Assembly: GCA_025350865.1 (NCBI GenBank)
Contig: JANXWZ010000160.1
Coordinates: forward strand, 1-49,306
Source of the DNA: Rhodanobacteraceae bacterium
Lineage (GTDB): Bacteria > Acidobacteriota > Terriglobia > Terriglobales > Acidobacteriaceae
Length of the DNA: 49,306 bases
Direction of reading: 5' to 3'
In this document: positions 24,427 to 34,035 of the stretch, one piece after another
How the letters are laid out: each line of letters opens with the position of its first letter
Position numbering within the stretch: the first letter of the stretch is position 1
Notes under the pieces: model-generated
Told to the model about the DNA's origin: nothing
Databases searched by the model: none
What the model saw: the letters and a program-made list of their open reading frames with translations, nothing else
Position numbers and translations under genes: made by a program

Positions 24427-27400
24427 CGGAGCCCATCCAACGCTTTTTTCGCTGCTTCGTTCCCGGGCTGGCGCTTCAACAATTCCTCCAGTACCCTTCT
24501 CGCAGCTGCATTATCTTTCTGAATTACGGCCAGCCGCGCCATATTCAGATACGCCTGATCGTTATTTGGCGCGACCTGCATGCCGGCTTTGAACATGAGC
24601 TGAGCCTTATCGAAATCCTGCAGCCGCACGTACACAATGCCAAGGTTGTTCAGTGCCTCCGGGTAGGTCGGTCGCAGCACAATTGCGCGTTGCAGATACT
24701 CACTCGCCCTGGGCAAATCATTCTGTTGAGCGTGCAACATTCCGAGGTTGTAGTTCACCTCAGGATCATCGGGCCGGATAGTCAGCGCCTTGCTCAGGCT
24801 CTCCTCAGCCTTCGGAAACTGGCCCTGCCGCCGATACACATTACCCAGATTCATGAGTGCAATCTCGTACGCCGGCCTTAAGTCGAGAGCCTTCTGGAAG
24901 CTCTTGATCGCTTCCTCCGCATCGCCACTTTGCGCAGACATCATCCCGAGGTTGTTCCATGCTTCCGGATAGTTAGGACGTAGTTCCAAGGTCTTTTCCA
25001 GATACGTCCGTGCCTGCCCAAAGTTATTTCTGCGCAGATTCAGCGTGCCCAGGTTGTAGTAAGCCTCAGGGTCATTCGGTCTGGCTTGCAGAACCTGCTC
25101 AAACGACTCGGCCGCCTGTGCAAGATATCCGTGCTGGAACATAGCCACGCCGTAGGTGAAGTCGTTTCGTTGAAAGGTTCCCTGGATCAGCTCTCCGCGG
25201 AATGGCAGGGCTCGTTTGATCTGGCCGGCCAGGCTGATTCTGGCAACGCTCGCGTCGCTTGCAACACGCGTCGCATCAACCGCCCCCTGGTACACCTTAA
25301 TGATCTTGCCCTCGGCGTCAAGTAGAAAGGAAGTTGGCAGCGCAAGATCACGCCTGCGATCGTAGAGATATCGAAAAACGATGTTGTAGATCCCGGCGAC
25401 ATCTTCCGAAGCGAAGAGGGCAAGGAAGGACACCCGCTCCTCAGCAACGACCTTGCGCGCTGCTGCGATGTCGGCAACTGCATCGGCATTGATCGCGACT
25501 ACCTTCAGGCCACCGGCATCCAGCGCTGCTCTGTGGTTCTGCAGATTGCGAAGCTGCTCCCGACACTTTGGCGCAGACGATGACCAGAAGTACAGCAGCG
25601 TCGGTGCACCCAAAAAATCTGTGAGCCGGTGCGTCGCTCCCGCGTCATCCTTGAGCTCGAACATGGGCGCCTGCAATGGCGATAGCAGCCAGGTTTCTAC
25701 ATCCTCAGGCAGAGTCTCTTTCGGGACGACTGGATGAGGGGTTTCACGCACGTACGCTGCCGGCACCTTTGCAAAGGGCGTAGCCGAAAACGTTGTGACG
25801 CCTTCCTCAAGAACAACCCGCTGATTTCGCTGCAGCCCTTCAAAGGTTTGTACTAATCCGCTCGGCCAGCGCACTGTTGCCTTCGCCATTCCTCCGGCCT
25901 CGCCCAATCCGAAACACATCTCCTTCGAATGTTGTCCCAGAAAGCCGGTTCCCGCTTGTAAATATCGCGTCTGAACGAGGTCGCCACAATGCAACGTGAC
26001 CGTCGCTCCAATGGCGTCGCGATTGCTTTTGTGCCCACGCAATCGCAGGACAAGCGAGTCACCGATCTCCGACATAGCGTTGCGTAACACGCGGATCTGG
26101 GGAGCATTGCGGTTTTTTACGATGACTTCGAGACGTCCATCGTGGTCGATGTCCGCCAGTGCAAATGACCTCCCATCCTCGATGCAGTCCAACCCAAGCA
26201 CTCCGGACGCCTCCGAGAAATTGCCATCGCCGTGGTTGATGAAGGCCACGTTCCGTTCAAGCCCATTCCAGGAGTTGTCGGATCGCACTAACTCGTTCAT
26301 GGCATTCCATCCACGCTCGTACGCCAGCCTGGAGGTGCCGTCCTCTGGCGATTTCGCCACCACCTGCCGCCAAAAGAAGCCTGCAACGTCGGTCGGCTCC
26401 GGGCCGGAGATGTATCCGTCCGTGACATACAGGTCGGCGAAGCCATCGTGGTCCATGTCCCAGAAATCGGCAGACCACGACCAGCGACCCATCGCCACTC
26501 CGGCTTTCTGTCCATCGTTCTCGAAAGTTCCATCGCGCTTGTTCCGATATAGGGCATTACCACGCGCATGGCGTTGGTACAGGGTTCGAGTCGCCTGCTG
26601 CGCTGCCTCATGAAACTGCGGTTGTTCGGAGACGCGCTGTCCCGCTGACTCCCACATGCTCGTGATGTAGATATCTGCATGGCCATCATTATTCACGTCC
26701 GACCAGCATGCGCTCATTCCAGCGCCGACGTCCTCAATATGCGAGTCTCTGGACGCAAACGAGAAGGTGCCATCGCCGCGGTTGCGATAAAGCTGCGACG
26801 TTCCAAAGTCATTTGCTATCACCAGATCCGGCAGACCTGTCTCGCCTGAATATCCCCATGCGCACGCAAAACTGTAGCGGTTGTTTTCGATATCCATGCC
26901 CGACACTGCTGTCTTCTCTACAAACCGGCCACCACCTTCGTTGTGCATGAGGTAGTTGGGTGGTCCGTTGCGAGCGTCGTAGTATGGCACCGGGTAATGG
27001 TATTGATCGAGCCCCAGGTAGTACTGATAGGTGCAGAAATAAATGTCCAACCGCCCGTCGCCGTCGTAGTCTGCGATCGCCGCATGAGTAAAAGTTCCCG
27101 TTGGGGCGCTCGCGAACTCAAAGGCGTCACGTTTCAGTTGGAACGTGCCATCCCCCTGGTTACGAAAGAGCAAAGGGCCGCCACCGCAGACCACGATCAG
27201 GTCCTGGTGCCCGCGGTTTTCAAAGTCGGCAAACAACGCACACGCGGTGTTGTCCAGTACGCCGACACCGGCTCTTTCGGTCACATCTTCAAACGTGCCG
27301 TCGCCGCGGTTTCGATACAGCCGATTAGGCAATCCCGCTGGCTGGCAGACATAAAGGTCGTCGAACCCATCGTTGTCGTAATCACCCGCAGCAACACCGT

Positions 27401-28271
27401 TATTCGCATAAATGTCGATGCCGCATGCGCCATCCAGCACCGTGCGCCAGTAATCCACCCCACGCAGCAGTTGAGCCGTGTAGGATTCAGTCCCGCCCAG
27501 CGCTTTCATGGTCACATCGACGAAACCTTCCCTGGGCCCGATGCAACACCGCTCCTGACCTGCGTCCCACTGACGGATCAACCAGGCCCCGGAAGCTTCG
27601 TGTGCAAGGGTCATCTTCCAGGTGCCAACCCGTTCTTCACGCCGTCCCCCGTCGTGCGAACCGAGCAGGTTGTAGCGCAATCCCACGGTTACGATCAGCG
27701 GCGAAGCTGTCACCGTCCGGATGTCAAAGATATCGAACTCCGTGACCTCCAACTGGCTCAGCCCGTTCAGCCAGATAGAAAACTGCTGGAGAAATTGCGC
27801 GGGAGACAGACTGACTGGCAGCCCGAACTCCCGCTCGGTGACTTCGATGCCATAGCTCGACCGCAGCACCTTACTAGCCCTGGGGAGGATCGACCCGGCA
27901 AATTGTTCAGACAACATGGCACCGAGTCGCGCCGCGTCATGGACATCCGTCCGGAGGGACTCGCCCCAACTCTTCAGTTGCTCGCCGATCTCAAACGCGT
28001 ACGTTTCGGTGATGTACTCATCCGACCCCGGTGGCACCAAGCGCAGTAGATCTGCAAGGTCGGGCTGCACTGGATAATGCGGGCGGAAGCGTACGGCGCT
28101 CTCGGGAAACTCAGGATTGAGACCTCGAACGTCGCGTCGGTGGGAACCTTCTGCAGCCCACAACCGTGAAGGATGTAGGACCAATGGCGCAACGCAGAGA
28201 CTCGCCCCGAGGCTCTTCATCAACTCTCTGCGGGACAGTGCCGGCCATTTTCCTGTGTCTTTTTCTGTCAT
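24423..28271 (-). CDS. Tat-exported ASPIC/UnbV-thioredoxin-like-TPR fusion protein
   Basis: A protein of 1282 residues from the ATG at 28271; an earlier GTG (28328) would bury the Tat signal LSRRELMKSLGASLCVAPLV. Order of domains: an N-terminal region to about 290 whose end looks NTF2-like; seven Asp-rich repeats (AGDYDNDGFDDLY, IADYDGDGRLDIY, FWDMDHDGFADLY and others) forming a probable seven-bladed propeller; an ASPIC/UnbV domain; a thioredoxin-like AhpC/TSA-type domain from about 863 to 1000; and about seven TPRs (1041-1282). The thioredoxin-like active site reads SSSAPKC, keeping only the second cysteine. It heads an operon with the TPR and ASPIC genes. Architecture is clear; function is unknown. 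Confidence 0.9.
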   Translation of the reverse strand: MTEKDTGKWPALSRRELMKSLGASLCVAPLVLHPSRLWAAEGSHRRDVRGLNPEFPESAVRFRPHYPVQPDLADLLRLVPPGSDEYITETYAFEIGEQLKSWGESLRTDVHDAARLGAMLSEQFAGSILPRASKVLRSSYGIEVTEREFGLPVSLSPAQFLQQFSIWLNGLSQLEVTEFDIFDIRTVTASPLIVTVGLRYNLLGSHDGGRREERVGTWKMTLAHEASGAWLIRQWDAGQERCCIGPREGFVDVTMKALGGTESYTAQLLRGVDYWRTVLDGACGIDIYANNGVAAGDYDNDGFDDLYVCQPAGLPNRLYRNRGDGTFEDVTERAGVGVLDNTACALFADFENRGHQDLIVVCGGGPLLFRNQGDGTFQLKRDAFEFASAPTGTFTHAAIADYDGDGRLDIYFCTYQYYLGLDQYHYPVPYYDARNGPPNYLMHNEGGGRFVEKTAVSGMDIENNRYSFACAWGYSGETGLPDLVIANDFGTSQLYRNRGDGTFSFASRDSHIEDVGAGMSACWSDVNNDGHADIYITSMWESAGQRVSEQPQFHEAAQQATRTLYQRHARGNALYRNKRDGTFENDGQKAGVAMGRWSWSADFWDMDHDGFADLYVTDGYISGPEPTDVAGFFWRQVVAKSPEDGTSRLAYERGWNAMNELVRSDNSWNGLERNVAFINHGDGNFSEASGVLGLDCIEDGRSFALADIDHDGRLEVIVKNRNAPQIRVLRNAMSEIGDSLVLRLRGHKSNRDAIGATVTLHCGDLVQTRYLQAGTGFLGQHSKEMCFGLGEAGGMAKATVRWPSGLVQTFEGLQRNQRVVLEEGVTTFSATPFAKVPAAYVRETPHPVVPKETLPEDVETWLLSPLQAPMFELKDDAGATHRLTDFLGAPTLLYFWSSSAPKCREQLRNLQNHRAALDAGGLKVVAINADAVADIAAARKVVAEERVSFLALFASEDVAGIYNIVFRYLYDRRRDLALPTSFLLDAEGKIIKVYQGAVDATRVASDASVARISLAGQIKRALPFRGELIQGTFQRNDFTYGVAMFQHGYLAQAAESFEQVLQARPNDPEAYYNLGTLNLRRNNFGQARTYLEKTLELRPNYPEAWNNLGMMSAQSGDAEEAIKSFQKALDLRPAYEIALMNLGNVYRRQGQFPKAEESLSKALTIRPDDPEVNYNLGMLHAQQNDLPRASEYLQRAIVLRPTYPEALNNLGIVYVRLQDFDKAQLMFKAGMQVAPNNDQAYLNMARLAVIQKDNAAARRVLEELLKRQPGNEAAKKALDGLR

Positions 28272-28523
28272 TTCGCTAACGTTTGCGGTCGCGCAACGAT
28301 CCGTCGTCCCATCAAGCCCCTGCTCCACACCTTGGGGTCAGGCATAGAGCCTCAAATGCTGGTGGCGATCGCAAGAACCTCTTGACCGGCGTAACTTTCA
28401 CATCGTCTACTCCCGCGGCCTGAAATGCAAGCCATCACGTTCTTGCCGTTAGGTCGATTTCAGCCGGCCGTTGCGTCACTGGCTGGCTCAATCCCGGGTT
28501 GCACTTTCTCCTCAATCTTTTGG

Positions 28524-28550
28524 TTGACATGATTCCAAAGTTTGTACTAA
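28524..28550 (+). promoter_or_regulatory. Promoter candidate for the TonB receptor
   Basis: TTGACA at 28524-28529 and TACTAA at 28545-28550, spacer 15 bp (shorter than ideal). A LacI-type site starts 18 bp downstream, consistent with repression by blocking transcription. Confidence 0.35.
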
Positions 28551-28567
28551 AGTTCGTGTCGCGAGTC

Positions 28568-28581
28568 TGTAAGCGGTTACA
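28568..28581. promoter_or_regulatory. LacI-family operator candidate A
   Basis: TGTAAGCGGTTACA: arms TGTAA and TTACA, central CG, 12 of 14 positions symmetric. Nearly the same sequence occurs at the lacI promoter (42547-42560). Confidence 0.65.
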
Positions 28582-28683
28582 AGGCCCTCAGAATCAATTT
28601 AACTTCTCTCTGAAGGACAGCCTGTAACGTGTCGTTGCTTTATTTACCGCAAGTTTGGCTTGTATTTCAGGAGGAACAATCGA

Positions 28684-31600
28684 ATGAGTCACGACTGCAA
28701 TCTACCCAAAAGCTTCACTAAAACCGTACTGGCCTCATTCGCGTTCCTGGCCATCCTCTTGTCTTCAGCCCAATTCGCAAGTGCCCAGGTTGATCAGGGC
28801 TCCATCTCGGGCATCGTAACTGACGCTACCGGGGCCGTTGTGCCTAACGCCGCAGTGACCCTGCTCAACACGGACGTAGGCCTGTCGTTGAAGGGAACCA
28901 CCAGCGCTCAAGGCGACTATACCTTCTCGCCGATCAGAATTGGCCACTACTCGGTTAGCGTCGCCGCCCCTGGCTTCTCAAGGACAACCCAGGAGAACCT
29001 GGCCCTCAGCGTATCCCAGCATCTGGAGATCAACATCTCGCTGAAGACCGGAGCATCCACGGAAACCGTGGAAGTCACAACGGCACCGCCTGTTCTTCAA
29101 ACGGAAGAGTCGTCAGTTGGCCAGGTCATTACGGAAAAGACCATCAACGATCTCCCGTTGAATGGCCGTAACTTCACATTTCTGGCCCAACTGGCCGCCG
29201 GTGTGCAGTCGTCACAGGCCGATACGCGCGGTAACGCCGCATCCGGCGCATTCTCGGCCAATGGCCTCCGGCCCTCCCAGAACAACTACCTGCTCGACGG
29301 CATCGACAACAACTCCAACGCGGTCGACTTCCTGAACGGCACCAACTATGCCGTACTGCCTCCGCTCGACGCCATCTCGGAATTCAAAGTGCAGACCGCC
29401 GACTTCACCGCTGAGTTCGGCCGCTCTGCCGGCGCCGTATTGAACGCAACCACCAAGTCCGGTACCAACAGCCTCCATGGTGCCGTATGGGAGTTCTTCC
29501 GCAACGACAAGCTCGATGCCAAAGACTTCTTTGACAAGGGTAAGAGCAGGCTTCGTCAAAACCAGTTCGGTGCCTCCGTCGGGGGGCGCATCATCAGGAA
29601 CAAGCTATTCTTCTTCGGAGACTACGAAGGCTTCCGTCGTGTTCAAGGGACAACGCAGGGCGGCAACGTGCCAACTCTGAACGAAGTCAACAGCAAGTTC
29701 ACCAACCTCTCCGATTTGATCACCAAGGGCGGGGGCAAGACCCAGACCGATGAGTTGGGCCGTATCGTTCCCATCGGCACCGTGCAGGACCCCGCTACCA
29801 CCCGATTTGTAGCCAACGGTGCTATTGATCCAGTCTCAGGACTTGTGAACGCCTCCGGCACCTCCGGCTACGTCCGCGACCCGTTCGGCACATGCCCTGC
29901 ATCCACACTGAACTTTCAAACGGCAGGGTGCAGCACCAGCCTGAACCAACTTCCCGCCGGTCGTCTGGACCCGGTTGCTCTCAAACTCTTGTCACTCTAC
30001 CCCGCGCCGAACGCAACAGGTGCGAATAACTACGTCGTCAGCCCGGGTATCTTCGAGCATAAGAACGCCTTTGACGTTCGCGTCGATTCGAACATCACCG
30101 ACAAGGATCAGGCCTTCGTCCGCTTCAGCTATCAGGACGACCCGCAATTCATCCCGGGCATCTTCGGTGGCATCGCCGATGGTGGCGGCTTCCAACAGGG
30201 TCTGCAGACCTTCAAGTCCAGCCAGTCTGTGCTCGGCTACACTCACATCTTCACGCCCTCCACGGTGAACTCGTTGCACGTGGGCTTCAATCACCTCCAT
30301 ACCACTCGCTTCGGACCGCAAGGCGGGGTGAACGGCATCCCGGCGCAGTACGGCATTCAGGGCATTCCGCAATTCCCGGAGAATGGCGGTCTTCCCTCGA
30401 TCGGTATTGGCGGCCTCCAGACGCTTGGCAGCAACGCTTTCCTTCCGTCTGACGAAGTCAGCCAGACGTTGCAGATCGCAGATGACTTCACCAAGATCTA
30501 CAAGAGCCACAGCTTCAAGGCTGGTATCGAGTCGCAGATGGTCAAGTTCTCCACACTGCAGCCCGGTTTCTCGCGTGGCAACTTCGATTACAACGGCAAC
30601 TTCACCGATATTCCCACCAAGAACAACGGCGGCACTGGTTTGGGCCAGTTTCTGGTTCTTCCGGCGGCTGCCACGGTCCCCAACGGTTTGAGCTATTCGG
30701 GTGGCGCAGACTCGATCAATGCATCCAACGTCAATAAGACCTACGATTATCGTCGCTACCTGGCCGGTTACCTCCAGGATGACTGGAAGGTCAACAAGAA
30801 GCTAACCCTGAATCTCGGCATCCGCTGGGATTACTTCTCGCCCCTCGCCGAAACCAACGGTGGTCAGGCGAACTTCGTTCCAGACGGTCCGCCGAATGGT
30901 GTGCCTACTTTCCTCATCCCAGCCAGTGGCAAGGACAACCGTACCCTGTCGACCAGCTTCATCAACCTGCTCGCCAAGGACGGCATCAAACTGCAGTCGA
31001 CCGACCAGTACGGCCAGGGCCTGACACAGGTGCAGAAGACCAACTTTGCCCCCCGTATCGGCTTCGCCTATTCCATCAGCAACAAACTGGTCACGCGCGG
31101 CGGCTTCGGCATCGCGTATAACGCGTTTGAAAACCAGGGATATGGTCCAAACATCGGCGAAAATTATCCCTTCGTCTTCAACTTCTCTTACTCGGGTCAG
31201 ACCACCGGAACCAACCAGGGGCAGCAGGGTGTTTCGCCTATCAGCTTCAACACCCCCTGGTCTGGCTGCTCCACTGCGGGCCCGGGTAACACGGCGACCA
31301 TCGGCGCAGGCCTCTCCTGCGTTGCCTTCAACCCTACGGCGGTCAACGCTGCGGGCCTGGGTCTGGAAGGCCTTCAGTTCCACTACCTGACGCCTCGCAC
31401 CTACAGCGCCAACTATACGTTGCAGTATTCCATTACCAACACACTGTCCGTTCAGGCTGCATACGTCTATACCCGCGGTCAAAACCTGCAGGCAGGCGTC
31501 GGCAGCAACCGTGTCACCGCGCTTCTGCCACAAGGATCGAACACGGCCAACACGGCCTCTCCGGGCGCAGGCGGCACCATTCCATTCCCGGACTTCTCAT

Positions 31601-32478
31601 CGGGTGCCAGCTACCAGTCCACCATCGGAACGAGCAATTACAACGGACTCCAGACCAAGCTTGAAAAACTCCCAAGCCATGGCCTGTCTTTCCTGCTCAC
31701 CTACACTTGGTCCAAGTCGTTGTCGGACGCGCTTGACCTGCTCAACGGCGGCAGCCTCGGAGGCTTCCGCGCTCCAGCGGTGCCGGGTCTTGGCCCGATG
31801 TTTGACTACGGCCCGGCAGACTTCGACATCCGTCAGGTCGTTCACGCCAGTGGTTCTTATGAACTGCCCTTCGGCCACAATAAGCAGTTCCTGGGCAGTG
31901 TGAGCAAACCGGTCGACTACATCGTCGGTGGGTGGTCGTTCAACACCATCGTCGCGCTCCAGGGCGGTCAACCGATCACCCTGGGCTGTCCCTCAGGCAC
32001 GACTGCAGGAACCGGTTGCAATGCGATCCGGGTACCGGGTCAGGATCCTAAGCTGAAAATCAACATCACCCCGGCGGGCGTTCGTTGGTTCAATAATCCG
32101 GCAGCGTTCAATCAGCCCTGCGCTCTCGGTGCCAATGGACCCATCCCGAACTCACCCGCTGGCTGCGTTCCTCTTACGGGAGCAGGTGCTCTCGGCTATT
32201 CGCAGGGAACCACCGTTGGGCCGGGCTTCCATCGCATCGACCTATCCTTCTTCAAGGATTTGAAGTTCACTGATCGGTACCGCATGCAATTCCGTTCGGA
32301 GTTCTTCAATATCATCAACCATCCCAACTTCAACGCTCCTGGTTTCGGAGGCAATGGTGTAGTCGCCATCTCCAACTCCGCCAACTTCACCAACGCCAAC
32401 TTCGGCTTGATCGGCTCGACTCGAGACAACCCGGGTGATCAGCGTCAGATCCAGCTTGCTTTGAAGTTTTACTACTAG
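28684..32478 (+). CDS. Oar-like TonB-dependent outer-membrane receptor
   Basis: A protein of 1264 residues from the ATG at 28684, with AGGAGG nine bases upstream. Signal peptide TVLASFAFLAILLSSAQFASAQ; carboxypeptidase-regulatory domain about 38-115 (GSISGIVTDATGAVVPNAAV); plug domain about 120-230 (INDLPLNGRNFTFLAQLAAG, NYLLDGIDNNSNAVDF); then a long beta-barrel ending in the aromatic QLALKFYY expected for outer-membrane insertion. Such receptors import oligosaccharides or bind large substrates with TonB energy. No SusD-type lipoprotein follows. A terminator closes the gene as a single-gene transcript. The neighbouring GH2, GH36 and GH3 genes suggest a sugar ligand. Confidence 0.92.
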   Translation: MSHDCNLPKSFTKTVLASFAFLAILLSSAQFASAQVDQGSISGIVTDATGAVVPNAAVTLLNTDVGLSLKGTTSAQGDYTFSPIRIGHYSVSVAAPGFSRTTQENLALSVSQHLEINISLKTGASTETVEVTTAPPVLQTEESSVGQVITEKTINDLPLNGRNFTFLAQLAAGVQSSQADTRGNAASGAFSANGLRPSQNNYLLDGIDNNSNAVDFLNGTNYAVLPPLDAISEFKVQTADFTAEFGRSAGAVLNATTKSGTNSLHGAVWEFFRNDKLDAKDFFDKGKSRLRQNQFGASVGGRIIRNKLFFFGDYEGFRRVQGTTQGGNVPTLNEVNSKFTNLSDLITKGGGKTQTDELGRIVPIGTVQDPATTRFVANGAIDPVSGLVNASGTSGYVRDPFGTCPASTLNFQTAGCSTSLNQLPAGRLDPVALKLLSLYPAPNATGANNYVVSPGIFEHKNAFDVRVDSNITDKDQAFVRFSYQDDPQFIPGIFGGIADGGGFQQGLQTFKSSQSVLGYTHIFTPSTVNSLHVGFNHLHTTRFGPQGGVNGIPAQYGIQGIPQFPENGGLPSIGIGGLQTLGSNAFLPSDEVSQTLQIADDFTKIYKSHSFKAGIESQMVKFSTLQPGFSRGNFDYNGNFTDIPTKNNGGTGLGQFLVLPAAATVPNGLSYSGGADSINASNVNKTYDYRRYLAGYLQDDWKVNKKLTLNLGIRWDYFSPLAETNGGQANFVPDGPPNGVPTFLIPASGKDNRTLSTSFINLLAKDGIKLQSTDQYGQGLTQVQKTNFAPRIGFAYSISNKLVTRGGFGIAYNAFENQGYGPNIGENYPFVFNFSYSGQTTGTNQGQQGVSPISFNTPWSGCSTAGPGNTATIGAGLSCVAFNPTAVNAAGLGLEGLQFHYLTPRTYSANYTLQYSITNTLSVQAAYVYTRGQNLQAGVGSNRVTALLPQGSNTANTASPGAGGTIPFPDFSSGASYQSTIGTSNYNGLQTKLEKLPSHGLSFLLTYTWSKSLSDALDLLNGGSLGGFRAPAVPGLGPMFDYGPADFDIRQVVHASGSYELPFGHNKQFLGSVSKPVDYIVGGWSFNTIVALQGGQPITLGCPSGTTAGTGCNAIRVPGQDPKLKINITPAGVRWFNNPAAFNQPCALGANGPIPNSPAGCVPLTGAGALGYSQGTTVGPGFHRIDLSFFKDLKFTDRYRMQFRSEFFNIINHPNFNAPGFGGNGVVAISNSANFTNANFGLIGSTRDNPGDQRQIQLALKFYY

Positions 32479-32493
32479 CTTCATCCGCACCAG

Positions 32494-32540
32494 CCCCAGA
32501 AAGGTCGCCCACAAGGCACCTTTCTGGGGTTTATTGTTTC
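32494..32540 (+). terminator. Rho-independent terminator after TonB receptor
   Basis: A perfect 12-bp stem (CCCCAGAAAGGT with ACCTTTCTGGGG), further GCC/GGC pairing in the loop, then TTTATTGTTTC. It is the clearest terminator in the window. Confidence 0.9.
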
Positions 32541-32581
32541 TACAGGAAGTTTCTCCAATCTTGTTGGAGTAGGGGCAGGTT

Positions 32582-34021
32582 GTGAGTACGTTTCACCGGC
32601 AGCTGATCGGTAACATCGCCAGTCTTTTTGCGGGGATCACGGTCGCCCTCGCGCCGCAATCGCTCGCCCAGAAGACTCCCAGCGCATCGCCCGATCAACA
32701 GTTTCAGTCAGCCGTTGCGGCATACGAATCCCACCACTTCGCTCAGTCCGCCGCTCAGCTCGAAACACTTCTCGCGACAATCCCCGACAACTTCGAGGTA
32801 GAGGAACTGCTTGGTCTCAACTACGCTGCGGTGTCACAGGACGGCACAGCCGCCGTGCACCTTCAAGCTGCCGTGCGGCTCCAGCCGGGGTCTGCCCCAT
32901 TTCGGACAAACCTTGCGGCCTGTCTCAATCGCCTCGGAAAGATAGCCCCCGCAGAGGAGCAGTTTCAGAAGGCCCTCGATCTGGTTCCCAACGATTACAC
33001 CGCCAACCACAACCTCGGCGAGTTCTACGCCCAGCAGGGGAAGCTGTCCGCGGCGCGCCCTTTTCTACAGCACGCGCAGCAGGTCAGGCCGAACGCCTAC
33101 GACAACGGCTACGATCTCGCCACGACCGATCTCCTGCTCAACCAGTTCGCGGCAGCGCGACAAGTCGTGCAGACTTTGCTAAAGCTGCAAGACGCCGGCG
33201 AACTTCACAACCTGCTCGGCCAAATTGACGAGAAGGATGGCCAGTTCGTGGCTGCAGCGAATGAGTTCGAATCTGCGGCCCACCTCGACCCCAGCGAGTC
33301 CAACCTCTTCGACTGGGGGAGTGAACTCCTGTTGCATCGCACCTATGAGCCTGCAATCGAGGTCTTCCGCACGGCCACGCAGCGTTATCCGACAGCTGCC
33401 CGAGCATTCATCGGACTCGGCATGACCCTCTATGCTCGGGGCCTCTACGAAGAGGCAGTCAAAGCGCTTCTACAAGCGGCGGACATTGACCCATCCGACC
33501 CTCGTTGCTACCTCTTCCTCTCCCGCGCCTACGATAGCTCGCCCTCGCAGGCAGATGAGGTCAGCCGCCGCTTCGAGCGCTATGCGAAGCAGCAACCTGC
33601 CAATGCCCCTGCACAGTTCTACTACGCAATGAGCCTCAAGAAGGGACGTCCAGTTGAATCGGCTGGCGCTAACCTCGCGCTCATCGAAGATTTGCTCAAG
33701 AAAGCTATCGCACTGGATGACACCCTGGCGCAGGCTCACTTTCAACTTGGCAACCTGTACGCCGACCAGCATCAATATAAGCGCTCGCTGCCCGAATATC
33801 TCCGGGTGATTGAACTGGACCCTAATCTCGCCGACGCGCACTACCGACTCGGCACGGACTATACTCGTCTCGGCCAGAAAGACCGTGCCCAGGCCGAATA
33901 CAGCATCTATCAGAAGCTCCGTTCAGAGCATCTCGCCGAAATAGAAAAAGAGCGCGCTGAAATCCAGCAGTTCGTATATTCCTCCAAGTCGTCTACACCG
34001 CAGGCAGCTCCACCGCAGTAA
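32582..34021 (+). CDS. Exported TPR-repeat protein
   Basis: A protein of 479 residues starting at a GTG at 32582 with GGGGCAGG a few bases upstream; signal peptide about 10-29 (NIASLFAGITVALAPQSLAQ). About ten TPR units cover residues 35-455, and residues 235-252 contain LDPSESNLFDWGSELLLH, the signature shared with the TPR protein at 19432. The C-terminus (KDRAQAEYSIYQKL...EIQQFVYSSKS) also resembles that protein, so the two are paralogues. It heads an operon with the two genes that follow (14 bp and 2 bp gaps). Confidence 0.88.
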   Translation: MSTFHRQLIGNIASLFAGITVALAPQSLAQKTPSASPDQQFQSAVAAYESHHFAQSAAQLETLLATIPDNFEVEELLGLNYAAVSQDGTAAVHLQAAVRLQPGSAPFRTNLAACLNRLGKIAPAEEQFQKALDLVPNDYTANHNLGEFYAQQGKLSAARPFLQHAQQVRPNAYDNGYDLATTDLLLNQFAAARQVVQTLLKLQDAGELHNLLGQIDEKDGQFVAAANEFESAAHLDPSESNLFDWGSELLLHRTYEPAIEVFRTATQRYPTAARAFIGLGMTLYARGLYEEAVKALLQAADIDPSDPRCYLFLSRAYDSSPSQADEVSRRFERYAKQQPANAPAQFYYAMSLKKGRPVESAGANLALIEDLLKKAIALDDTLAQAHFQLGNLYADQHQYKRSLPEYLRVIELDPNLADAHYRLGTDYTRLGQKDRAQAEYSIYQKLRSEHLAEIEKERAEIQQFVYSSKSSTPQAAPPQ

Positions 34022-34035
34022 GTGCTGGGAAGGGA

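Larger units (their letters stand above)
28272..28683. other. Divergent promoter region of the ASPIC operon and the first TonB receptor
   Basis: 412 bp without a gene. On the plus strand it contains TTGACA (28524), a TACTAA -10 candidate, a LacI-type palindrome at 28568-28581 and the receptor ribosome binding site at 28669-28674. The part from 28272 to about 28500 should hold the minus-strand operon promoter, but no strong element is visible. Confidence 0.6.

Noticed and set aside
21085..28049. Open frames on the plus strand inside the ASPIC genes
   Set aside because: They mirror the Asp-rich repeats, have no ribosome binding sites, and lie opposite well-supported coding.
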